A DNA stretch of 64,000 nucleotides from Psychrobacter fozii (GTDB taxonomy: Bacteria > Pseudomonadota > Gammaproteobacteria > Pseudomonadales > Moraxellaceae): NCBI RefSeq assembly GCF_003217155.1, contig NZ_QJSU01000011.1:1-64000 (forward strand), written 5' to 3'. The notes beneath the pieces were generated by a model, which saw nothing but the letters and a program-made list of their open reading frames with translations, had not been told where the DNA came from and searched no databases. The translations under genes were made by a program, and so were the position numbers. Positions 8,579 through 17,300 of the stretch are shown here, one piece after another; the first letter of the stretch is position 1; each line of letters begins with the position of its first letter.

Positions 8579-9474
8579 AGGACAACTCCTTTTGTCTTAC
8601 CTAAAATGTTATTGTCGGTCTAATTTTACTAAATCGTGATGGTTTCACATTTATCGATTACCGCGATATTATATCTATGGCAACAATTTGCTTGATAGAC
8701 TGCAAATCCAAAATTATTTAATAGTGTTACTAAAAAAGTACCAACAACATGAGAAAGGTTTTGGCTATTTTTTATTACTTAAATGGTCATAAAAAATAGA
8801 TACGTACTGTGCCAAACAGTGGGAAACGCAATACGTAACAGCATATTTTTACTGAAAGCTGATTGCCAAAAGTGATAAATGAATGCTTCAGTATTGCATC
8901 GGTCACTTTTATTAAAAATGTTGTATAGGAATAATAGGGCTTATCGAGGAAGAGAGAGAGGGAGGGAGTAGGACAATCCACTGTCTTTTTTGCAATCTTG
9001 TCTTCCTGACAAGGGCCTGAACATTTTTAATGTTCCAAAAATTCATGTTGACCAGTAAATATTACATCAACATGAATGTCTAAAATGCATTTTGCCCGTA
9101 CTAAATAGAAGTAATGGCAATAATTGAGTGTGCATTTAAGATATCTATATAGCATCTAATATTGGTATATATCCTCTCAATAGTTAAAATCGCAGGGATG
9201 ATACAACAATAGTTTAATAAATACTGCTAAATTGTTACTCAATACATTCTATAGTATATCAAGTGTAAGTAACATTTATTTAATAAATATATTATCAGAA
9301 TTAATAACTAAATGTGATAATCGTTAATCACTCAATGTCTATATCATGCACATGATATTTTGGTATCGAATGTTTTGAGCAAGATGCTTTAGTGTCCTGC
9401 ATTGGTCGAAATATGATACCGGTACTACTCTTAGAGAAAGTCTATAAAGTGTTAATCGTTAATGAGGAGTCCGT
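8579..9474. other. Long AT-rich intergenic region between divergent symporter genes
   Basis: About 900 bases separate the divergently transcribed DUF4212 gene and the alanine-type symporter. I see no credible gene. Two inverted repeats lie close together (9019-9035 and 9041-9077). The region must hold both promoters, but I could not place them with confidence. Confidence 0.5.
9019..9077. promoter_or_regulatory. Pair of adjacent inverted repeats
   Basis: GAACAT-ttttaA-type hairpin (GAACAT / ATGTTC, 9019-9035) is followed by ATTCATGTTGA / TCAACATGAAT with perfect 11-bp arms and a 15-base spacer (9041-9077). There is no clear T-tract and no gene ends nearby, so an operator or RNA structure is more likely than a terminator. 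Function is unknown. Confidence 0.35.
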
Positions 9475-10971
9475 ATGAATGACGGAATAGCAGGTTGGTT
9501 TAATAGCATCGTAAATTATGGTGTCAGCATTATTTGGGGTAACAATGATTGGTTGATTGCCAGTAACCCTTGGTATGGATTATTAGTGTTCGTACTGATT
9601 GGCGCAGGTCTTTACTTTACCATTATTACACGCTTTATTCAGTTTCGTCATTTTGGCCATATGTGGAAGCTATTACGCGTTTCCAATCAAGGGCGTAAAG
9701 ATGGCGGTATTAGCTCGTTTGAAGCATTGATGACATCATTAGCAGCGCGCGTCGGCACAGGTAACTTAGCAGGGGTAGCCATTGCGATTTATCTTGGTGG
9801 TCCAGGTGCTGTGTTTTGGATGTGGATGACTGCAATCGTCGGTATGTCGACGAGCTTCATTGAGTCAACGCTCGCTCAAGCATACAAAGTACCGCACAAT
9901 GACAATGTCTATCGTGGTGGACCGGCTTACTATATTGAAAAAGGTCTGGGTAAACGCTGGTTGGCTATATTTTTCTCATTATGTCTATTGGTGGCTTTTG
10001 GTTTGGCGTTCAACGGTGTACAGTCAAATACCATCGCACAGGCAACGCATGAAGCCTTCGGTATTCCAACGTGGATGACAGGCTTGATACTAGTAATCTT
10101 AGTAGCGCCAGTGGTATTCGGTGGCTTGCGTTCGGTTGCTCGTATCGCGGGTAAAATCGTACCAGTCATGGCTATTTTGTATGTGTTATTGGCCTTATAT
10201 ATTATCGTTACCAACTTTAGCCAGTTCCCAGCAGCGATTGCTTTGATTGTAAAATCAGCATTTGGTTTTGAGCAAGCAGCAGGTGGTGTGATTGGTTATG
10301 GTATTGCTCAGGCAATGATTAATGGTATCAAACGTGGCTTATTCTCTAACGAAGCCGGTATGGGTTCAGCACCTAATGCGGCAGCAACTGCAAAAAGCCA
10401 TCCTGACCATCCCGCAGTACAAGGCTTCATGCAAATGCTAGGTGTATTCATGGATACGCTCATCATCTGTACAGCAACTGCGTCGATTATCATATTATCT
10501 GGTGTGGTCGATCCAAATGTTGAACAAGAAGGTATTCAGCTGACTCAGCTAGCACTATCACAGTATGTGGGTGACTTAGGTGTGGTGTTCGTTGCCATCG
10601 CTATTTTCTTCTTTTCGTTCACTTCTATCATCGCCAACTATAGCTATGGTGAGTCGAATCTTGAGTTTATCTCTGGTGCCAAAAACGCCAAGGTGATGAT
10701 CATGGTTTTCCGCTTCATGGTATTGGGTATGGTGTTCATTGGTGCCGTTGCTAGCTTACCTGCTATTTGGAATTTCGCCGATTTATCAATGGGTCTGATG
10801 GCATTGGTTAACTTGGTGGCTATTGTCATGCTATCTCCAGTGGCGCTTAGAATTTTACGTGATTATGAACGTCAAATAAAAGAGGGCAAAACAGGAGATC
10901 AAATCAAGTTTAACCCTGATGATTTCGTGAAGCTGAAAGATGAAGCCAATCGTGATGCATGGACAGATTAA
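9475..10971 (+). CDS. Sodium:alanine symporter family protein (AGCS/AlsT)
   Basis: A 498-residue secondary transporter of the alanine-or-glycine:cation symporter family, importing small amino acids with Na+. Family motifs are clear: AARVGTGNLAGVAIAI (near residue 90), GGPGAVFWMWM, YRGGPAYYIEKGLG and RGLFSNEAGMGSAPNAAATA. About ten membrane segments are followed by a short polar C-terminal tail. It starts behind GAGGAG and ends ahead of a strong hairpin terminator, so it is probably monocistronic. Alanine versus glycine preference cannot be told. Confidence 0.95.
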   Translation: MNDGIAGWFNSIVNYGVSIIWGNNDWLIASNPWYGLLVFVLIGAGLYFTIITRFIQFRHFGHMWKLLRVSNQGRKDGGISSFEALMTSLAARVGTGNLAGVAIAIYLGGPGAVFWMWMTAIVGMSTSFIESTLAQAYKVPHNDNVYRGGPAYYIEKGLGKRWLAIFFSLCLLVAFGLAFNGVQSNTIAQATHEAFGIPTWMTGLILVILVAPVVFGGLRSVARIAGKIVPVMAILYVLLALYIIVTNFSQFPAAIALIVKSAFGFEQAAGGVIGYGIAQAMINGIKRGLFSNEAGMGSAPNAAATAKSHPDHPAVQGFMQMLGVFMDTLIICTATASIIILSGVVDPNVEQEGIQLTQLALSQYVGDLGVVFVAIAIFFFSFTSIIANYSYGESNLEFISGAKNAKVMIMVFRFMVLGMVFIGAVASLPAIWNFADLSMGLMALVNLVAIVMLSPVALRILRDYERQIKEGKTGDQIKFNPDDFVKLKDEANRDAWTD

Positions 10972-11001
10972 TTTTGATGATTAAATGAAGTCCTTAAGTA
11001 C

Positions 11002-11041
11002 AAAAAACCGCCCTTTCTGTATATAGAAAGGGCGGTTTTTT
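11002..11041 (+). terminator. Terminator after AGCS symporter gene
   Basis: AAAAAACCGCCCTTTCT / AGAAAGGGCGGTTTTTT: perfect 17-bp arms, GC-rich core, T-tract. It is nearly symmetric and may also stop the convergent ETF-QO transcript. Confidence 0.9.
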
Positions 11042-11059
11042 ATTGAACTGCTATTACGC

Positions 11060-11166
11060 TATAGTCGATTCAATTTAAAAGTAGTACAAGGCAACCGAAT
11101 GTAGATGTATATGTGATACTTCAAGCGAGGTTAACGCTGTAATATTTTTATAGTGGAATGACTATA
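11060..11166 (+). repeat. Repeat family A, copy 2 (MITE-like)
   Basis: A well-preserved copy running from TATAGTCGATTCAATT to GTGGAATGACTATA, with the shared CTTCAAGCGAGGTTAAC core. It lies between the AGCS terminator and the end of the ETF-QO gene. I used this copy as the reference for the family. Confidence 0.9.
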
Positions 11167-11194
11167 TTGGAGCAATAACTACTCCAATCATCGA

Positions 11195-13060
11195 TTACAT
11201 GTTTGGATAGTTAGGGCCACCGCCACCTTCTGGCGTTACCCAAGTGATGTTTTGCGAAGGATCTTTGATATCGCACGTTTTGCAATGTACACAGTTTTGT
11301 GCATTGATAACAAACTTAGCACCTTCAGCATTTTTAACCACTTCATAAACACCGGCTGGGCAATATAAACGCGCAGGCTCTGCATATAAAGGTAAGTTAA
11401 TTGAGACAGGAACCGTTGGATCGGTCAGTTTCAAATGCGTAGGCTGATCTTCAGCATGGTTGGTATTAGAGATAAACACTGACGACAATTTATCAAAGAC
11501 CAGCTTGCCATCAGGCTTGAGGTAAGTTGGCTGATAAGCATGAGCAGCACGTTCAAGCTGATCATAGTCATGTAGATTGTCATGTAAGGTAAATGGCATT
11601 TTACCCTTTAATAGATTGTGCTCAATAAAGGTAAAAGCACCGCCCATAAACAGACCCATGCGATGTATCGCAGGCGAGAAGTTACGTGACTCATAGTTAT
11701 CTTGATATAACCATGACTCTTTATACATGGTTGTATAAGCAACGACTTCGTCATGCTGACGGTCAGCTTGTAAGGCTTCAAAGATAGCTTCAGCTGCGAG
11801 CATACCTGATTTCATCGAGGTATGAGTCCCTTTGATTTTGGCAGGGTTCAAGAAGCCAGCATCATCACCGACCAAAACACCACCTGGGAAGGTGAATTTC
11901 GGTAGTGAATTTAGACCACCTTTGGTCAATGCACGTGCACCGTAAGAGATGCGTTTACCGCCTTCCAGTACGTTTTTAATGACAGGATGCGTTTTCAAAC
12001 GCTGCATCTCATCAAATGGCGACATATATGGGTTGTGGTAAGACAAGTCAGCGACAAGACCAAAGCTGACTTGGTTGTTTTCATCAAAGTACAACCACCA
12101 GCCACCAGTAGAACCCGTTTCGGTTAATGGCCAACCAAGACCATGCATCACTACGCCTTGCTCATGTTTTTCAGGCACAACGTCCCACAGCTCTTTTAAG
12201 CCAAGACCGTAATGCTGAGGATCTGAGTCTTTATCAAGATCAAAGCGGCTGATCAAGCGTTTACCTAGGTGACCGCGGCTACCTTCAGCAAAGATAGTAT
12301 ATTTGGCAAGCAGCTCGTAACCAGGCTCAAAGCTTGGCTTGGCTTCGCCATTAGCCGCCACGCCCATATCACCCGTTAAGACACCGCGTACAGAGCCATC
12401 GTCATTATATAAAATGTCATCGGCAGGGAAGCCTGGGAACATCATGACTTCTAGCTCTTCTGCTTGTACGGCCAACCAACGAACCACATTACCCAAGGAG
12501 ACAATATAGTTGCCGTCATTGTGCATCGGTCCTGGAATCAGAGAATCAGGCACTTTAGTAGAGCGTGTGGCTGAGTTTAGATAGTAGAAGCGATCTTCGG
12601 TCGCTGGCACGTTAAGCGGTGCGCCTTTTTCTTTCCAATCTGGAATTAGCTCGTTCAACGCACGTGGTTCGATGACCGCGCCAGATAAGGTATGAGCACC
12701 AAATTCAGAGCCTTTCTCGACCACACAAACCATAAATTCATCATTGCCAGCTGCAATAGCAAGTTGACGTAGACGAATAGCGGCAGAGAGACCAGCAGGT
12801 CCACCACCGACGATGATGACATCGAACTCCATTGATTCACGTTCGATTTCAGGCTCTGCCGCTACAGGTTCTACGACTGGCTCTGGTGCTTTTTCGATAA
12901 TAACTTCTTCAGCAAGTTGCTCTTCCACCGCGACGTCTTCAACTGCCACTTCTTGAGTCGCAACTTCTGGCTCTGCTTTGTTCAGGTTTGCTGTTTCCGG
13001 CTTATCAGTGTTCACAGTATTACCGTCGATGATTGCTTCTTGATTGTTTGGCTCTTGCAT
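11195..13060 (-). CDS. Electron transfer flavoprotein-ubiquinone oxidoreductase
   Basis: ETF-QO passes electrons from ETF, reduced by fatty-acid and amino-acid dehydrogenases, to ubiquinone. FAD-binding VIIVGGGPAGLSAAIRL begins near residue 82. The C-terminus has the 4Fe-4S ligands (YCPAGVY, then CVHCKTC) and the GGGGPNY ending. The protein is 621 residues because of a 76-residue acidic Glu/Ala/Val/Pro-rich tail before the usual start ESMEFDV. That extension is supported by a good AGGAG site at the upstream ATG and a poor one at internal Met77. It works with the fadB-fadA beta-oxidation genes further along the window. Confidence 0.95.
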   Translation of the reverse strand: MQEPNNQEAIIDGNTVNTDKPETANLNKAEPEVATQEVAVEDVAVEEQLAEEVIIEKAPEPVVEPVAAEPEIERESMEFDVIIVGGGPAGLSAAIRLRQLAIAAGNDEFMVCVVEKGSEFGAHTLSGAVIEPRALNELIPDWKEKGAPLNVPATEDRFYYLNSATRSTKVPDSLIPGPMHNDGNYIVSLGNVVRWLAVQAEELEVMMFPGFPADDILYNDDGSVRGVLTGDMGVAANGEAKPSFEPGYELLAKYTIFAEGSRGHLGKRLISRFDLDKDSDPQHYGLGLKELWDVVPEKHEQGVVMHGLGWPLTETGSTGGWWLYFDENNQVSFGLVADLSYHNPYMSPFDEMQRLKTHPVIKNVLEGGKRISYGARALTKGGLNSLPKFTFPGGVLVGDDAGFLNPAKIKGTHTSMKSGMLAAEAIFEALQADRQHDEVVAYTTMYKESWLYQDNYESRNFSPAIHRMGLFMGGAFTFIEHNLLKGKMPFTLHDNLHDYDQLERAAHAYQPTYLKPDGKLVFDKLSSVFISNTNHAEDQPTHLKLTDPTVPVSINLPLYAEPARLYCPAGVYEVVKNAEGAKFVINAQNCVHCKTCDIKDPSQNITWVTPEGGGGPNYPNM

Positions 13061-13472
13061 ACCTACTCCTAAACTTTTAGTGGCTTATCTCAGGGCATCA
13101 TTAGCTTAACAATTGAATAATAGAGTTGCGGCGCTAACGTTACTCAGACATATGGCTGCCCGATAAAAACTGTCTTTGCGGCATCAATTGATCACGCTGC
13201 TATTGAGATCAATTTATTTAAAGATATCAACACATAACGTAAAATGTGTCATTAACACAATAGCCACTTGATCGTTTTAATAAAAATAAAAAATCGTTAC
13301 TCATTATAAAAGAAAAGTCCTATAAACACGATACGCATTTATGAGTATAGGTGTTAAGGTAATATCGAGTTAATGAGTGGTTTATGATGACGTGGTCTCA
13401 TCATACCCGAAACTAAAATTTATAGTAATAACAGATTTGCCAAACTTTGAATACTAGGTAAAGGATTATACA
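13061..13472. other. Divergent intergenic region ETF-QO / DUF1285
   Basis: About 410 bases between divergent genes. A loose ATTGATC / GATCAAT pair occurs at 13187-13213. No gene or clear promoter was recognised. Confidence 0.4.
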
Positions 13473-14222
13473 ATGAATAATGATAATAATAGTGCTGCTA
13501 GTAATCGTAAAAATGGTGCTGAAGTCCCTGATAACGTGTCACCCGACCTAAATAACATGGATGCGCTTAGCCTGTATTTGAAGTCTAGTGCAGGCTCACG
13601 CAAGGGTCGTGCAATACCACCACTAGAGAACTGGCATCCTGATAATGTGGCTGATATGGATCTGGTCATAAAGGCAAATGGTGAGTGGTGGCATGAAGGT
13701 GATGAAATGACTAGAGAGTCATTAGTCAGCTTGTTTGCGACTATATTGTGGAAAGAAGAAAATGAGGGCATCACCGAGTACTTTTTGAAGACTCCTGTGC
13801 AAAAAATCCGCATTCAAGTGGAAGATGCGCCCTTCCTAATCAACGATGTCGGTATCGTCAATGAGGGCAATAAAAGTTGGTTAGAGTTTACGACCACAAC
13901 AGGTGATGTGGTGCGTTTAGATGATGAGCATCAAATCATATTAAAGGCGTATAATGCTAAAGGTGATAATGCTAAAGGTCATAATGCAATCGACCGTATA
14001 ACAGCTGATGTAGAGGTAGAGGCTGAAAGTTATCAGGGCAAAATACCCGAAACGCAAATACGTCCTTATATGCCCGTTAGAAATGGTTTGACCGCACTGA
14101 TCGGTCGCAACACTTTCTATCATTTGACAGAAATCGGTGAACTGAAAGAGCAAGATGGTAAGGTAATATTAACCTTACAAAGTGGCGGCAGCTCATATCA
14201 ATTATCGATGCCAGCCGATTAA
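13473..14222 (+). CDS. DUF1285 domain-containing protein
   Basis: A 249-residue cytoplasmic protein of the DUF1285 family. Recognisable blocks are PPLENWHPDNVADMDLVI, NGEWWHEGDEMTRESLVSLFATIL, FLKTPVQKIRIQVEDAPFLI and the C-terminal PYMPVRNGLTALIGRNTFYHL. The molecular function is not established. A short repeat, NAKGDNAKGHNA, sits in a loop around residues 155-168 and looks like a local expansion. It starts behind AAAGGA. Repeat copy 3 lies 74 bases downstream. Confidence 0.85.
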   Translation: MNNDNNSAASNRKNGAEVPDNVSPDLNNMDALSLYLKSSAGSRKGRAIPPLENWHPDNVADMDLVIKANGEWWHEGDEMTRESLVSLFATILWKEENEGITEYFLKTPVQKIRIQVEDAPFLINDVGIVNEGNKSWLEFTTTTGDVVRLDDEHQIILKAYNAKGDNAKGHNAIDRITADVEVEAESYQGKIPETQIRPYMPVRNGLTALIGRNTFYHLTEIGELKEQDGKVILTLQSGGSSYQLSMPAD

Positions 14223-14295
14223 CAACACTAGTAAATTACGCTACACTTAATAGATAGAATGATTTTTACCAACTAAAACACTGATAGCGGTATGA

Positions 14296-14402
14296 TATAG
14301 TCGATTCAATTTAAAAGTAGTACAAGGCAACTGAGTGTAGATGTATATTAAATACTTCAAGCGAGGTTAACACAGTAATATTTTTATAGTGGAATGACCA
14401 TA
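14296..14402 (+). repeat. Repeat family A, copy 3 (MITE-like)
   Basis: TATAGTCGATTCAATT ... GTGGAATGACCATA, with the shared core. The right end has one change (GACCATA for GACTATA). It lies just upstream of murI and could contain or displace its promoter. Confidence 0.85.
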
Positions 14403-14475
14403 TTTAAGTCAATCCGCGATTGAATAAGTAGTATAAAGATGACGACATGTGTATAAAAATGGCAGTAACGTAATC

Positions 14476-15462
14476 ATGGATATTGCCGCAAGTAATACCC
14501 CGAATATAATCAAAGTACGCTCAGATGGCCTTAATAGTAACGGCTCTGAATGTATATCTAATGCTACTATTATTAAAACTGGCATTAATACTACTGTGCA
14601 TAATAGAAGTCGAAATGCGCCAATTGGACTGTTTGATTCTGGTCTCGGGGGGCTGTCTGTCTATCTACATTTAGCGAAGCAGTTACCTACTGAGCGTTAT
14701 GTTTATTATGCTGATACGCTGAATGTGCCTTATGGTAATCGTGACAGTGCAGATATCGAAGCGCTAACGTTGACGGCAGTAGAGTGGTTGTATCAGCAAG
14801 GCTGTAAGCTTATCGTCATTGCGTGCAACAGTGCCTCAGCTTATGCATTGGAGACAGCACGGCGTTATTATCCACAGTTACCTATCGTTGGTTTAGTCCC
14901 TGCCTTGAAGCCAGCAGTGCTCGCCAGTAAAAGTGGCCGTGTTGCAGTATTAGCGACCAAGGCGACTTTGAATGGTACGTTGTTGAATGATGTTATCAAT
15001 AACGTCGCAAAACCCAACCATACTATCGTTACCAAGTATTTTGATCCGCAATTGGTACCTTGGGTAGAGGCTGGGATGCCAGAGGATAGCGAAACGGCGC
15101 TAAATTTGCGCCAGCAGCTACAAGTGTTTGCAAATGATGGTATTGACCAGTTGGTGCTAGGTTGTACGCATTATCCGTTTTTTAAAGCATTCTTATTAGA
15201 TGAGATTGCTCAGCAGCAGTTATCGATGCAGGTGGTTGACTCTGGACAAGCAATAGCCGAGCGCGTCAAACAGCTATTGGTCATAAACCAGCTGTCAGCG
15301 TCAACTGAGAGTAAGTCAAATGCTCTAGATGCCATTGGTGGCTCAGATATTAATCTGCGGTCGCCATTGGTTTTTTATGCGACTAAATATGATGACAAAC
15401 TGGATGTTTTGATTACGCGGTTGCTTGGCAGCGAAGTCGTATTACAATATTATGCTAAGTAA
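14476..15462 (+). CDS. murI: Glutamate racemase
   Basis: Makes D-glutamate for peptidoglycan. The core starts near residue 47 with APIGLFDSGLGGLSV. The two catalytic cysteines lie in IVIACNSASA (Cys117) and LVLGCTHYPF (Cys230), and YADTLNVPYGNR is also typical. About 46 polar residues precede the core, more than usual. I chose the ATG at 14476; a GTG at 14449 is also open, and neither has a strong ribosome-binding site, so a later start cannot be excluded. It stands between repeat copy 3 and the DUF4062-like gene. Confidence 0.9.
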   Translation: MDIAASNTPNIIKVRSDGLNSNGSECISNATIIKTGINTTVHNRSRNAPIGLFDSGLGGLSVYLHLAKQLPTERYVYYADTLNVPYGNRDSADIEALTLTAVEWLYQQGCKLIVIACNSASAYALETARRYYPQLPIVGLVPALKPAVLASKSGRVAVLATKATLNGTLLNDVINNVAKPNHTIVTKYFDPQLVPWVEAGMPEDSETALNLRQQLQVFANDGIDQLVLGCTHYPFFKAFLLDEIAQQQLSMQVVDSGQAIAERVKQLLVINQLSASTESKSNALDAIGGSDINLRSPLVFYATKYDDKLDVLITRLLGSEVVLQYYAK

Positions 15463-15625
15463 GGGCGACTGATACTGCTTATATAAAGCCCATAATCATA
15501 CTTATATCATTAAAATAAATTGAACCCAATTTTTATAAGACTGTGCTAGTCTGTGCAAAACAAGATATTTGTGCTCTCTTTTATATCATATTCTTTTATA
15601 TCATGACCTGATTTTAGAGGTGATT

Positions 15626-16624
15626 GTGCCAAACCGTCGCTACCATATTCATATCATATGCGCTGATAATGACCAGTTGTTGGTCTTAGACAGCTTAGCG
15701 ATATTTTTTCAGCCGTTTGCATTTTTGACCTATGATGTGTCGAGCCAATTACCGACAGCCTCTTTATATGGTCGACAATGTATCGATTCCTGCGATTATG
15801 TGGCGATGATCATTGGAGACAGCTACGGTACGGTACAAAGAACAGGCGTCAGTCAAATGCATTTGAGCTATTTGAATGCTAAAGCCAAAAGTAAACCCTT
15901 ATTTGTGTTAGTCAAAAACCATCCTCAAGATGCGCTCATTAGCCGTCAACTACAAGAGTTCATTAAGTTGGTGACTAGGCAAGACAATCAACTATATTAT
16001 TATGATACAGAAGCTGACATCGAAAAACTGATCGCAAAAGCTTACGACAATATCATGGTTGATCATAAGGTGACTGGCGGCTGGGTAAGGGCTAATGAGG
16101 AAACCATCAAGTTCAGCAACCAATCAGTGGCTGAAAGATTTGCAGATATACTATCTACCAATAAAACTGATAAGAAAGACAGTCCTGTCGATGAAGCCTT
16201 TGCGGCGGATAGCGTGAGCCAACCAATTGTATTGACAGAAGCGATAGAGATTCAGTATAGCGCCCAAGCTTATGAAGGTGGTAATTTAACAGATGTGACC
16301 AGACCGCTCGCGTTGACATGGGAGGAGATACTGGTCTCATTAATGAAAATCCCATCGAACTTTTCTAGCTATGGTTTGCAAAACACCATGAATCGCCTCA
16401 TAGCATCAAAGGCCGAACAAGACGTCAAACAAGATATGCCCAATGTTCATGCTGTCTCGCGCTGCCAAATTTCTCAAGATGATTTAAATAAATTGCAGCG
16501 TCAACTGGTTGGTGCAAACTGGATACAGCTGACCACTTACGGTACTCGAGCTTCACAAGAGCTTTGGAAATTGACCTTTTATGCAAAGAATCTGTGGAAA
16601 AACTCGGATTCTCAGTCGCAATGA
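15626..16624 (+). CDS. DUF4062-like domain protein
   Basis: 332 residues. The N-terminal ~130 residues resemble the DUF4062 fold: a YHIHIICADNDQLLVLD strand, a block with CDYVAMIIGDSYG, and KPLFVLVKNHP. This TIR-like fold often begins signalling or defence proteins, but no effector domain is recognised here. The C-terminal half is unknown and ends with a helical segment (LNKLQRQLVGANWIQLTTYG). I chose the GTG at 15626, which has AGAGG six bases upstream; the reading frame is open 19 codons further up but without such a site. It follows murI in the same direction after about 160 bases. Confidence 0.65.
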   Translation: MPNRRYHIHIICADNDQLLVLDSLAIFFQPFAFLTYDVSSQLPTASLYGRQCIDSCDYVAMIIGDSYGTVQRTGVSQMHLSYLNAKAKSKPLFVLVKNHPQDALISRQLQEFIKLVTRQDNQLYYYDTEADIEKLIAKAYDNIMVDHKVTGGWVRANEETIKFSNQSVAERFADILSTNKTDKKDSPVDEAFAADSVSQPIVLTEAIEIQYSAQAYEGGNLTDVTRPLALTWEEILVSLMKIPSNFSSYGLQNTMNRLIASKAEQDVKQDMPNVHAVSRCQISQDDLNKLQRQLVGANWIQLTTYGTRASQELWKLTFYAKNLWKNSDSQSQ

Positions 16625-16891
16625 TAAATATACCTTTTTAGTAGCAATTATTATTAGTACTTTTCACATCTCCTCAATTTTAAAATATCCATCATGCTCG
16701 ATATTGTCAGTAATACATATGATTCTACGAATACGTTTTGTAATACAAAGCATACGAGCCAATGGTTGTGAATCCGTTCAAGACTGGTGATAATAAGACT
16801 GGTTAGATGTTTATGATGAACACATCGCTTATATTAAAATTACAAACGTATAGAACGTACAATGATATTGACCCATTAAGGAGAGCATATA

Positions 16892-17191
16892 ATGAGTAAC
16901 GATAAACGTGACGAACTAAGAAATGAATTAGATGGTTTAGAAAAAACGATGCATGACTCTGAACAGTTTCATACATTAGAAGAGCAAGTAGCAGATATGA
17001 AACGCCGCGGTATCGATCCAAGCCAAGCTTATAAAGATTTGGATAGAAAAGAACAAGACGAAGATTGGGGCGATGCAACTTGGAAAGAGAATGGCAAGTG
17101 GGAATCAAAAACCCCTGCTGATTTAGATGACAAAGCGCGTGAAAACTGGGATGGTGACAATGGTAAGCCAAATCCACCACCTATCGTTTAA
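16892..17191 (+). CDS. Small acidic hydrophilic protein of unknown function
   Basis: 99 residues, very rich in Asp, Glu, Lys and Asn, with no hydrophobic segment, signal peptide or cysteine. The N-terminal half looks helical (repeated RNEL, LEEQV, MKRRG patterns); the C-terminal half is Trp- and Gly-containing (DWGDATWKENGKW) and ends PPPIV. It is likely soluble, partly disordered and cytoplasmic. A strong TAAGGAGAG site precedes the ATG and a good terminator follows, which supports a real single-gene unit. The family was not recognised. Confidence 0.75.
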   Translation: MSNDKRDELRNELDGLEKTMHDSEQFHTLEEQVADMKRRGIDPSQAYKDLDRKEQDEDWGDATWKENGKWESKTPADLDDKARENWDGDNGKPNPPPIV

Positions 17192-17240
17192 GTTGTTATT
17201 CTAGCTTTCAAAAAGCTATATGGTTATTTGACAAAACCAA

Positions 17241-17273
17241 AAAAAGCCACGCTAATTATAGCGTGGCTTTTTT
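17241..17273. terminator. Bidirectional terminator
   Basis: AAAAAGCCACGCTA / TAGCGTGGCTTTTTT with a 4-base loop and T-tracts on both strands. It sits between the convergent 16892 gene and mltB. Confidence 0.9.
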
Positions 17274-17300
17274 ATGTGCTAAAGAACAGATTATTTAATC

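Noticed and set aside
8787..8981. 64-codon minus-strand frame in the long gap between symporter genes
   Set aside because: No ribosome-binding site, no recognisable family and a composition like random AT-rich sequence.
16803..17180. 125-codon minus-strand frame opposite the small acidic protein
   Set aside because: The plus-strand gene has a strong ribosome-binding site and terminator; the antisense frame has neither.
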